Assembly (NCBI GenBank): GCA_020832305.1
Contig: JAFIEV010000028.1
Location: 62,001-126,000, forward strand
DNA length: 64,000 nt
Source of the DNA: Cyclobacteriaceae bacterium
GTDB lineage: Bacteria > Bacteroidota > Bacteroidia > Cytophagales > Cyclobacteriaceae
Direction: 5' to 3'
Shown here: positions 55,001 through 62,405 of the stretch, one piece after another
Layout: every line of letters starts with the position of its first letter
Position numbering within the stretch: the stretch's first letter is position 1
The notes under the pieces: generated by a model
What the model saw: the letters and a program-made list of their open reading frames with translations, nothing else
Database searches by the model: none
What the model was told of the DNA's origin: nothing
Translations under genes and position numbers: made by a program

Positions 55001-55449
55001 TTATGTTCTTCTTTCAGTTTGTGTATGGCAACCGGATGTTTAACCAAACAAGAATGTATCAGGAGCACGGTGGAACGACGCGTGAAAATTTCCTTGCCAC
55101 ACAACTCGATCGCTGGCAGCAACCCGGTGATATTACCATGGTGCCAAGGATGACCCTTCAGAATTATGCTTCCAATCTTCGACCCTCCCGTTTTATTGAG
55201 GATGCTTCATTCCTGCGATTAAAAAACATCTCATTGGGCTATAATTTGCCAATGAATATCATCAACCCCATCGGAGTGAGTAAAATGCGCATATATGTTG
55301 CAGCACAAAACTTATGGACGCTTACCAATTATACCGGATTAGACCCTGAGCTGAGTGGAAATATGACGAATCCTTTGGCTCAAGGGGTAGACTTAAATAC
55401 CACACCCCAACCCAGACTATATATGGCAGGTGTCAATCTTTCATTTTAA
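52048..55449 (+). CDS. SusC/RagA-family TonB-linked outer membrane protein with STN domain
   Basis: 1133 residues: signal peptide (about 1-24), STN domain (about 45-115, MNSLKDALKSIEDEFNISIV), a Ser/Asp-rich linker, carboxypeptidase-D-like domain (about 170-250), EVVVVGYGEQSRS, plug (about 265-390) and barrel ending in Phe (AGVNLSF). Together with the sigma factor and FecR just upstream it should form a transport-linked signalling cascade: substrate binding passes through the STN domain to FecR, which frees the sigma factor. Barrel details differ widely from the first SusC, so the substrate is likely different. Confidence 0.95.
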   Translation: MRLSRLLCITCFCCFIVYQNSVAQALASTTSKWNERQKTQEIKKMNSLKDALKSIEDEFNISIVYNSKLIEGKLVSEKSGLQKNSLSLDEKLEKLLSDFDLRHVKAEEDFYIIIRKKSADINHIKSVDQDLSGLSGKGKMNRFESWVSKSLSKIISSDDDDTPGSKGDKHVSGTVLAEENKEPIPGVNVMIKGTGKGTVTDVEGHYDLDIPEQGAVLVFSFLGYGTREIPISNESIVDIVMPLDNKILREVVVVGYGEQSRSTVTGSIASIDAKSIENIPMLGPDQLMQGRAPGVEVRTNSGEPGGGIVVRVRGATSISGSSDPLYVIDGIPVQSNSLSDARILGARPTNPLADINPADIESIEVLKDASATAIYGARAANGVVLITTKRGSGVQDKVKINFDMFHGFQEPWRKLPSVSGPDYERLLNEYSVNNGGVPQFPNPDEAITTNWQDFVWNTGAVNNYNLSFQGGNEKVQFFLSGGKTYQEGILKGQDFDRNSVRANLDFMATSRLKLGTSLMLSQSMRNRVFDGGVIGAVVTAKVYPPNEPLYQPDGSITRLNQYENPYLVIRESDAQMKNTRFLGNLTAKYEFSEALSFQSNMSVDYSNVRERQYFSTALIGGAAREGWGKVAGAEDDNWIFENLLSYRKNFGDHAINGLFGLSYQESILTRQYAEGQRFPSNQFREIASAAVQLSSSDQTSWGIASVFSRVDYQFRNKYLATVNLRRDGSSRFGEANRWGTFPSMALGWRVSEEAFLQGNKTLSDLKIRASYGVTGNQNGIGDFQAMGLWIGGANYVDDPGTRPSQLANPDLRWESTYQLDIGLDMGLFGGKLNVVLDYYDKVTKDLLLAVPIPATTGFQTLVQNYGSIGNRGVEFGVMGDVVRNREFTWNMNFNIARNQNKILNIAAPFNTGNLSIFRIEEGYPLFSFYAHEQLGVDPQTGDPIWTVLDAERNFNPNLDRKVVGDANPTFFGGFTNSLYYKNFDFMFFFQFVYGNRMFNQTRMYQEHGGTTRENFLATQLDRWQQPGDITMVPRMTLQNYASNLRPSRFIEDASFLRLKNISLGYNLPMNIINPIGVSKMRIYVAAQNLWTLTNYTGLDPELSGNMTNPLAQGVDLNTTPQPRLYMAGVNLSF

Positions 55450-55587
55450 AAAATGGATTGTTAAGTCCATTAACTGATATCAATGATAAGTTTCAGCAAT
55501 CTCAACATATGACTGCCACCGGTAAATACACATGAACAGTCAGGTTTTTTTTGAAACGCACTTACACAATTAAAATTATTGAATACT

Positions 55588-56997
55588 ATGAAAACCAAAA
55601 CGATATACTTAATCTCCGCCACATTTCTCTTATTGATTTCTTGTGATGTATTGGATCAGGAACCCAGAACGCAGGTGTCAAATGAATTGGCTTTCAGTGA
55701 TTTGAGAAGCGCTGAAGTGGCACTCAATGGTTTATATGACCAGATTCAATCCGTTCAATATTATGGGGGTTTTCTGCAAAATCTTAGTGATATCTCAAGC
55801 GATGTTACCCAAACCACAGGCATCAGTAACGACAACAGAGAAATTGATACCTATGTAGTAACGCCCGACAACACAGCCATCGGCAATTTCTGGAACAGGG
55901 CCTACACCGCCATCAATCATGCCAATAATATCATTTTTGAGGTACCTCGCATAACCGATATTACGCCGGCTAAACTTGATGTAATACTCGGTCAGGCGTA
56001 TTTCATACGCGGCCTGGTATATTTTGATCTTAGCCGTGTATTTGGCGGGGTGCCTGGAATGGTGGGCATTGCCGGCGTCCCCATTGTAACCCTGCCATCG
56101 AGGGGAATTGACGAAAGCAGTTTTCCGGCCAGAAGCAGTCTGGCAGATTCTTATCTTCAGATTGAGAGCGATTTGTTGGAAGCCTACAAAAAACTTCCTG
56201 AGTCCTTTGGCAGTGATTTTCTCGACCGCTCAAGGGTCACCAAAGCAACCGTACGGGCAATGCTTTCCCGGCTGTATTTATACTTAAAAGATTATCCCAA
56301 AACCATTGAGTTTAGCACAGCAGTGATTCAGGATAACCGTTTTAGTCTTGTTTCTGATTTTGCAGACATATTTGACAGCGAGTTTACCCGTGAATCTATA
56401 TTTGAACTCAATTTCAGTGCCGCAGACCCCAACAACATGCGTAGTAATTATTTTCCGGCAGCATTAGGCGGGACTTCAGTATTGGCTTTGCACAATGAAT
56501 TCGTAGCCGTGCTGACAACGCGACCAGAGGATAAAAGGGCTTTGATAGAATTTGACCCAGACGTGAGCCGGCTGATATATTACCCAACTAAATACAACAA
56601 ATTGGGTGGGATCAACAATATGCATATCCTGAGAATGGCAGAAATGTACCTGAATCGTGCAGAAGCATATGCAGGCAATGGGATGATTACAGAGGGACTG
56701 GCAGATTTGAATGTAATCCTGAACCGAGCCGGGCTGGAAAGCATTGAAATAAATACGCAGATTGAGTTGGCCCTGGCCATAGAAAAAGAACGACTCATTG
56801 AATTTATGCAGGAAGGACACCGTTGGTTTGATCTTATGCGAACCGGCCGCACCGTAGATGTGATAAACAACCTTACCCGATTACAATCACCGGGCGCCTT
56901 GCTTTCACTTTCAAACCCAGACAGACAGGTTTTCCCCATTCCCACCATAGAAATGGACGTAAACTTTAACCTGGTACAAAACAGTGCCTACAGATAG
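55588..56997 (+). CDS. SusD/RagB-family nutrient-binding lipoprotein
   Basis: 469 residues from ATG 55588; an in-frame TTG at 55579 would add three residues. The lipobox is LISC (Cys at about 17). The SusD pattern is clear: AEVALNGLYDQI near the start, LGQAYFIRGLVYFDLSRVFGG, RLYLYLKDY, and the C-terminal block with MAEMYLNRAEAYA and KERLIEFMQEGHRWFDLMR. It follows SusC by 138 bases and precedes the PHP-type hydrolase, forming the substrate-capture part of the locus. Confidence 0.94.
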   Translation: MKTKTIYLISATFLLLISCDVLDQEPRTQVSNELAFSDLRSAEVALNGLYDQIQSVQYYGGFLQNLSDISSDVTQTTGISNDNREIDTYVVTPDNTAIGNFWNRAYTAINHANNIIFEVPRITDITPAKLDVILGQAYFIRGLVYFDLSRVFGGVPGMVGIAGVPIVTLPSRGIDESSFPARSSLADSYLQIESDLLEAYKKLPESFGSDFLDRSRVTKATVRAMLSRLYLYLKDYPKTIEFSTAVIQDNRFSLVSDFADIFDSEFTRESIFELNFSAADPNNMRSNYFPAALGGTSVLALHNEFVAVLTTRPEDKRALIEFDPDVSRLIYYPTKYNKLGGINNMHILRMAEMYLNRAEAYAGNGMITEGLADLNVILNRAGLESIEINTQIELALAIEKERLIEFMQEGHRWFDLMRTGRTVDVINNLTRLQSPGALLSLSNPDRQVFPIPTIEMDVNFNLVQNSAYR

Positions 56998-57077
56998 CTA
57001 TTTGCTCATTTTAACTTCCTGAATCGGGCTTCTTTGCCTTACAGACTACTTATTTCATACTCAAAGTTGATAATATC

Positions 57078-59423
57078 ATGAAAAAACTCTTGACGCATTT
57101 ATTTATAATCGTTGTATTTCCGCTCTCTGCCAGCCATTTAGATGAAGTGGTAAAAGTGGAATATCAGCCCCTGGTGGCGGCGACCGAACGTTTATTGGAA
57201 GCCATGAATTATATCGGATATCCCTTAGTGCCCGAGGATATGCAGGCGATGCAATCCTTGCTTGAAAATCCTGACCAGAAAGATGTAATACGTGGTATTC
57301 AGACTATTTTGGATAAATACTGCCTGGTGGCCGTGCATATTAATCCCGAAAGCAGGGTCAAGGTTAAAGACGGGCCGGTTGATAAAAAGCTTTTACAAAA
57401 TGGCTGGACATCCTTTCTCGTAAAAGTCCATAACGAAGGCAATGTAACCGCTCCGCTTGAAGTGCAGAGTCCCAATACCGAACCGCTATTTCATCAATCG
57501 GGTTACCCGGGCAGGCACAGGCCACCCGTAACGGTTCCCGAGCATGAAGTGCCCAATCGGTTTTTAGAAGTTGCAATATATGATAAGCAGCCATTAAAAG
57601 AAGGCCTTTCCGGTTTGGCCCTGGAATACAGGATCATTCAGCTGTACTCCCGTGAAGCCGGAAAAAAAGAAGTCAAATTTGATTTCAATGTAGGACAGGG
57701 CACGCAGGATATTGGTTTCAGAAGTGAAACATCCATATTATTCGATATAGAAGTGCCAGTGGAAATGGAAGTAGAATTAATCGATTACGATGGCACACGT
57801 GTTTTTGGTTCATTGCTGATCAAAGATAAATTTGGCCGCATTTATCCAGCGCCATCCCGCCGTCTGGCCCCGGATTTTTTCTTTCAAAATCAAATCTATC
57901 GTGAAAGTGGTGAAACGGTTTTACTCCCTCCCGGGGAATATACAGTAGATTATACACGCGGACCGGAATACCTGTTAAGCACCCGGAAAATTACCGTTCC
58001 CCAGGCTAAAACCCACAAAGAAAGCTTCCGGTTTGAACGTTGGATCAACCTGGAAAAAATGGACTGGATATCAGGAGATGTACACATTCATGCTGCCGGA
58101 TGCGCCCATTATGAAAGCCCAACCGAAGGAGTTCTTCCTGAAGATATGATTCGCCAGATAATGGGTGAAGATCTTAGGGTTGGCTCTATTCTTTCATGGG
58201 GTCCTTCATGGTATTTTCAAAAACAGTTCTTTGAAGGTTCCACCAATAAGTTGTCGAGTAATAAGCACATAATGCGCTATGATGTAGAAGTATCCGGCTT
58301 TCCATCATCACATGCAGGTCATTTATCGCTCCTGAGACTTACAGATGACGATTATAATGGGGTTCAAAGCATCGAAGAATGGCCGAGCTGGGACTTGCCC
58401 ATATTAAAATGGGCCAAAGAGCAAGGGGCAGTAACAGGATTTACACACAGCGGATTGGGCTTAAAAGTTCCCGGTGAATATTTACCCAATTACAATATGC
58501 CGCCTTTCAATTCCATTGGCGCCAATGAATACATCATGGATGTGACCCACGATGTAGTGGATGTTTTGGCTACAGTAAATACACAACCGATTTATGAATT
58601 AAATATCTGGTACCATACCTTAAATTGTGGTTTCAGGACACGCATTACCGGTGAGACTGATTTCCCTTGTATTTTCGATAGCCGTGTTGGTATTGGCAGG
58701 TCTTATGTAAAAATGAAAGGGGTGCCTGTTACCTATGATAACTGGATACAGGGAGTGAAAGAAGGAAGAAATTATGTCACAGATGGCATGAGTCATTTAA
58801 TCGATTTTACGGTAGGAGGGGTGCCAGTAGGCGAGAAAACCAACAAAGGCAAGGATTTTTCGCAATATGACATAAAATCTCCACAAAAAGTGAAGGTAAG
58901 TGCCAAAGTAGCTGCCCGGCTTGAAGAAGATCCCGAAACAGCCGAGCGTTTTGGCGATCTTGATACAAATTCGAGGTCGATGGCCAGGAGAAATCCCAAA
59001 CTCGAATACAGATACCTGCCCATGAATGAAAAGCCATATTGGCATTTGGAAAAAGCCAGAATAGGCGATACCCGCAAAATACCAGTGGAGCTGATTGTTA
59101 ACGGGCATGCAGTAGACAGAATAGAAATAGATGCAGATGGCAGTATTCAGGATGTAAAATTTGATGTATTGATAGAAAAATCAAGTTGGGTAGCCTTGCG
59201 GATTTTGCCTTCTTCTCATACCAACCCGGTATTTGTTATTGTGGATGATCAACCCATAAGGGCCAGTCGTAAAAGTGCGCTATGGTGTATCGATGCGGTA
59301 GATGTATGCTGGGATGCCAAAAAAGACAACATCAGAGAATCTGAATTAGATGAGGCCAGACTCGCCTATGACCATGCCAAAATGGTCTACCACAAAATTC
59401 TCAGAGAAAGCTTATTCGATTGA
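57078..59423 (+). CDS. CehA/McbA-like PHP-family metallohydrolase, exported
   Basis: 781 residues with a signal peptide (about 1-19). Residues about 90-320 are beta-rich without a recognised family. From about 328 a PHP-type domain begins with GDVHIHAAG (Asp334, His336 and His338 are candidate metal ligands); later GFTHSGLGL and FDSRVGIGRSYVKMKG match the CehA/McbA family, which includes carbamate and other amide/ester hydrolases. It lies between susD and the copper amine oxidase gene, so it may release or process the imported or oxidised substrate. The actual bond cut is unknown. Confidence 0.7.
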   Translation: MKKLLTHLFIIVVFPLSASHLDEVVKVEYQPLVAATERLLEAMNYIGYPLVPEDMQAMQSLLENPDQKDVIRGIQTILDKYCLVAVHINPESRVKVKDGPVDKKLLQNGWTSFLVKVHNEGNVTAPLEVQSPNTEPLFHQSGYPGRHRPPVTVPEHEVPNRFLEVAIYDKQPLKEGLSGLALEYRIIQLYSREAGKKEVKFDFNVGQGTQDIGFRSETSILFDIEVPVEMEVELIDYDGTRVFGSLLIKDKFGRIYPAPSRRLAPDFFFQNQIYRESGETVLLPPGEYTVDYTRGPEYLLSTRKITVPQAKTHKESFRFERWINLEKMDWISGDVHIHAAGCAHYESPTEGVLPEDMIRQIMGEDLRVGSILSWGPSWYFQKQFFEGSTNKLSSNKHIMRYDVEVSGFPSSHAGHLSLLRLTDDDYNGVQSIEEWPSWDLPILKWAKEQGAVTGFTHSGLGLKVPGEYLPNYNMPPFNSIGANEYIMDVTHDVVDVLATVNTQPIYELNIWYHTLNCGFRTRITGETDFPCIFDSRVGIGRSYVKMKGVPVTYDNWIQGVKEGRNYVTDGMSHLIDFTVGGVPVGEKTNKGKDFSQYDIKSPQKVKVSAKVAARLEEDPETAERFGDLDTNSRSMARRNPKLEYRYLPMNEKPYWHLEKARIGDTRKIPVELIVNGHAVDRIEIDADGSIQDVKFDVLIEKSSWVALRILPSSHTNPVFVIVDDQPIRASRKSALWCIDAVDVCWDAKKDNIRESELDEARLAYDHAKMVYHKILRESLFD

Positions 59424-59434
59424 ATAAGCTTTCT
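59405..59434. promoter_or_regulatory. Perfect hairpin over the stop codon of the PHP-hydrolase gene
   Basis: AGAAAGCTTATTC (59405-59417) and GAATAAGCTTTCT (59422-59434), 13 bp perfect with a four-base loop, spanning the TGA stop. The T-rich stretch after it (TTTATTTAT) is interrupted, so it may be a weak terminator or an mRNA stabilising element before the amine oxidase gene. Confidence 0.6.
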
Positions 59435-59480
59435 GAATTTATTTATCCCCGGCAAGGGGAATCCTTTCACTTTAAAATTA

Positions 59481-61625
59481 ATGATCATGAAAAAACCAAT
59501 AAGCTCCATTCCATTTATTTCTCTGACCCGGCCGATCATCTTGCTCATTATGACCTTTGCCTTTTATCAGTGTACCCAACCTGAAGGCAAGCCATTGGAA
59601 AATTATTCGGAATATATCAACAAACTAGAATATGCCCATCCATTAGATCCTCTTGACAGCATGGAAATAGCCCTGGTAAAGCAACATCTTTCCAGCAAGT
59701 TAGCAATGGGAGAATGGCATTACTATTCATTTATCACCCTCAAAGAGCCACCTAAATCTGAAGTGTTGTCATTCGAAAAAGGACAGCCATTCAGAAGAGA
59801 GGCCCTGGCAAGTATTTATAATTATGCAGATAACATCCTTTTCGAAGTTGTACTTGATTTAAAGGGGAAAAAGATTGTCCAGATCGATACACTTAAAGAT
59901 CAGCAGCCGGTGGGCAATTTCAAAGCCGATTCAGCTACCTTAGATCAAATCATGACTTCATCACAGGAATGGATAGATGCCCTGGCCAAACGCGGCATCT
60001 CCATTGATTCGGTGAACCATAGTGGCAATGCTGCTGCCGATATGGGCCTGGGGCCAAAGGGAAGCCGGGAGCAAATCGTATCGCCAAAGTACAAAAACAA
60101 AAAATACCGCATGGGCATCACGGGATTATTTGCCTATGTCGACCTTACCGAGAAGAAAATTCTTAAGATCGTGGAAGAAGACTTTGGCATTACCGATCCG
60201 GTAGAGGTAAATTATTTCAATGGTGATTCGGCGCAAGTTACTATACAAGACACCAAACCCCTCAATATTGCCCAGCCCGAAGGAACAACCTTCAATGTAT
60301 ATGGTCACGAGGTGATATGGAATAACTGGAAATTCAGGTATGGCGTTTCTAACAGGGAAGGTTTGGTGATCTATCAGGCAAGCTATAATGACCAGGGAAA
60401 CTGGCGATCGGTCATGTACCGGGGCTCAATGGCCGAAATGGTAGTGAATTATGGCTCTCCCGATCTTGTCAATGCATCCTATAACTTCTTCGACGTGGGT
60501 GTTTATCGCCTGGGTCAAAACCGGGCCAGGCCCATGATGCCAGGGTCAGATGCTCCGGAAAATGCCGTTTACCTTCCGGCGGTTTTTCATAATGACACGG
60601 CCAAAGTCATTCCCTTTGATAATGCGGTGGCCATTTATGAAGAATATGGCGGCCCCCTATGGCGGCATGGTAAGCATGCCAAAAGGGCTACCAACCTGGT
60701 TGTAAAATACTATACCACCATTGGCAATTATGATTATGCTTTCAAATGGATATTTAAGCAAGACGGCACCATAGAAGTAGCTACCGAACTTACCGGCATT
60801 GTGCACATCAGAGCAGTAAACAGAACCAACGATCTGCCCGGCTGGAATGACGAAATGTATCAGAAGCAGTATTACTACGGCACTTTGGTGCATGAACATG
60901 TTGAAGCCGGCAACCACCAGCATTTCTTTGTTTACAGAATGGATATGGATGTCGATGGCACCGGCAATACCGCGGGAGAAATGAATGCCATGTCCCTGCC
61001 AAGGAGCAAAGAAAATCCATATTCCAATAGCATTGTTAATGAAATGCAATACTTCAAGACCGAGAAAGAAGCGCAAAGAAGAATTAATGCCGCTTCAAGC
61101 AGGCATTGGAAAGTCATGAATCACAATAAACAAAATAAGTGGGGGCATCATTCTGCATATGTTCTGATGCCGGGCGCCGGGGTCATACCCCTGGTAGGTG
61201 AGGGTTCTTCCTTACTCAACAGGGCAGGCTTTCTGAACAATCATTTTTGGGCTACGAAATACAGTGACGATGAAATATATCCCGCGGGACCTTACCCCGC
61301 CAGCAACCAGAAAAATGCCGGCTTACCCACATGGACGGCTGCTGACAGGGATATTGAAAACGAAGATATAGTTATTTGGTATGTGGCGGGCGTTACCCAT
61401 ATGGTACGGCCTGAAGAGTGGCCCATCATGAATGTACATGAAATGAAGTTTGAGTGGATGCCTTATGGATTCTTTTCAAATAATCCTGTAGTTAAAATGC
61501 CTGACAAAAATAAAGAGCAGACAACCGCGAGCAATTTCCCCAAGCTGGACGATGATATAACCAATTGCGATTCTGTAACGGGCCTGAATGAAAGCTCAGA
61601 TGTTGCCAAACTGCGGGGAAATTGA
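59481..61625 (+). CDS. Copper-containing amine oxidase (primary-amine oxidase), exported
   Basis: 714 residues, normal for the family; ATG 59487 is an almost equal alternative start. A hydrophobic N-terminus (about 15-30) is followed by Cys31 in FYQC, a weak lipobox. All catalytic features are present: TPQ precursor Tyr417 in GNYDY, candidate base Asp338 in FDVGVYRLG (79 residues before it), copper ligands His479 and His481 in NHQHFF, and His640 in THMVRPEEWPIM, followed by PYGFFSNNP. The enzyme oxidises primary amines with O2 to aldehyde, ammonia and H2O2. It is the last gene of the SusCD locus, which is unusual since these loci normally carry glycosidases. Confidence 0.93.
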   Translation: MIMKKPISSIPFISLTRPIILLIMTFAFYQCTQPEGKPLENYSEYINKLEYAHPLDPLDSMEIALVKQHLSSKLAMGEWHYYSFITLKEPPKSEVLSFEKGQPFRREALASIYNYADNILFEVVLDLKGKKIVQIDTLKDQQPVGNFKADSATLDQIMTSSQEWIDALAKRGISIDSVNHSGNAAADMGLGPKGSREQIVSPKYKNKKYRMGITGLFAYVDLTEKKILKIVEEDFGITDPVEVNYFNGDSAQVTIQDTKPLNIAQPEGTTFNVYGHEVIWNNWKFRYGVSNREGLVIYQASYNDQGNWRSVMYRGSMAEMVVNYGSPDLVNASYNFFDVGVYRLGQNRARPMMPGSDAPENAVYLPAVFHNDTAKVIPFDNAVAIYEEYGGPLWRHGKHAKRATNLVVKYYTTIGNYDYAFKWIFKQDGTIEVATELTGIVHIRAVNRTNDLPGWNDEMYQKQYYYGTLVHEHVEAGNHQHFFVYRMDMDVDGTGNTAGEMNAMSLPRSKENPYSNSIVNEMQYFKTEKEAQRRINAASSRHWKVMNHNKQNKWGHHSAYVLMPGAGVIPLVGEGSSLLNRAGFLNNHFWATKYSDDEIYPAGPYPASNQKNAGLPTWTAADRDIENEDIVIWYVAGVTHMVRPEEWPIMNVHEMKFEWMPYGFFSNNPVVKMPDKNKEQTTASNFPKLDDDITNCDSVTGLNESSDVAKLRGN

Positions 61626-61793
61626 TGATAAGTAACCTGGCGATTGAACGGAGGTAAGCGCTTAGTTTTGAAAGCGACAATTTGAAACAGCGGGGTAAAG
61701 TGGCATTTCAGCACTTTGCTCCGCTTATTTTTTAGATCGGCAGATCGCCACAGAAACTATTGCTTACTATCTGTACTATAGAAGCATTTGAGG

Positions 61794-61876
61794 TATAGTT
61801 TCTTCGCGATGACGGTAAGGGGTTGGCTGCAGATTTTTTTTAAGATAGATGACTGAATATTAAGCAAGCTATTGCT
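61794..61876 (+). repeat. Dispersed repeat D, copy 2
   Basis: GTTTCTTCGCGATGACGGTA, GGGTTGGCT, TTTTTTTTAAGATA and CTGAATAT match 41988-42060 in order and spacing. Confidence 0.6.
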
Positions 61877-61884
61877 CGCCAGCC

Positions 61885-61980
61885 AAAATCGTCCTTGTTT
61901 AAAACGCGGACGGAAGTTAAGATACAGAATCTCAGGTCGTATTTTTAATGCGGTAAGCAGCGTTTGCAACGCGGTCTGTC
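61885..61980. repeat. Two-hairpin dispersed repeat, copy 2
   Basis: AAAATCGTCCTTGTTTAAAAC, GCGGACG, about 45 variable bases, then GCAGCGTTTGCAACGCGGTC. The second hairpin stem is GCGTT/AACGC. Confidence 0.85.
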
Positions 61981-62097
61981 AATGCCTGCAAAAAGGCTGT
62001 AAGCTTTTTGCTACGTGTACTTTGGGATTAGACGAAAAGAATTTGATTAATGACTTTCGTCAAATATTAAAAAAATATTATTCCAAGGTACACAACT

Positions 62098-62196
62098 AAA
62101 ATCGCCCTCGTTTAAAACGAGGGCGCAGCTCAAGACATAAAGCATTAAGTCTTTCTTTAGATGATACAACAATCAGCGTTTGCAACGCGGTCTGCC
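62098..62196. repeat. Two-hairpin dispersed repeat, copy 3
   Basis: AAAATCGCCCTCGTTTAAAAC, GAGGGCG, variable middle, then CAGCGTTTGCAACGCGGTC. A compensatory change (GCCCTC with GAGGGC) keeps the first stem paired. Confidence 0.85.
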
Positions 62197-62283
62197 GAAA
62201 CCAATGCCAGAAATTAGGCTAACAAGCTTTTAACAACAAGCAACTAAGCTACCAATCCCATTTCACTAAGCTCACGGGAAGTT

Positions 62284-62325
62284 CAACAATTAAACAATTA
62301 AACAAATCAACAATTAAACACCTAA
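62284..62325. repeat. AATTAAAC-type short tandem repeat
   Basis: Head-to-tail units CAACAATTAAA, CAATTAAA, CAAATCAA and CAATTAAA. It is the third short-repeat family in the window. Confidence 0.7.
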
Positions 62326-62405
62326 CCCATTCCGCTTTTTCCAAACCAATTTTATTTTACTTTCTCTGTAAATTATCAGATATTTCAATTTTGTTACCGA
62401 CATTC

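Larger units (their letters stand above)
61626..62405. other. 780-base repeat-rich region without supported genes
   Basis: It contains copy 2 of dispersed repeat D, copies 2 and 3 of the two-hairpin repeat, and an AATTAAAC octamer tract. No reading frame in it has family signal. It links the amine oxidase locus to the restriction-modification gene at the right edge. Confidence 0.7.
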
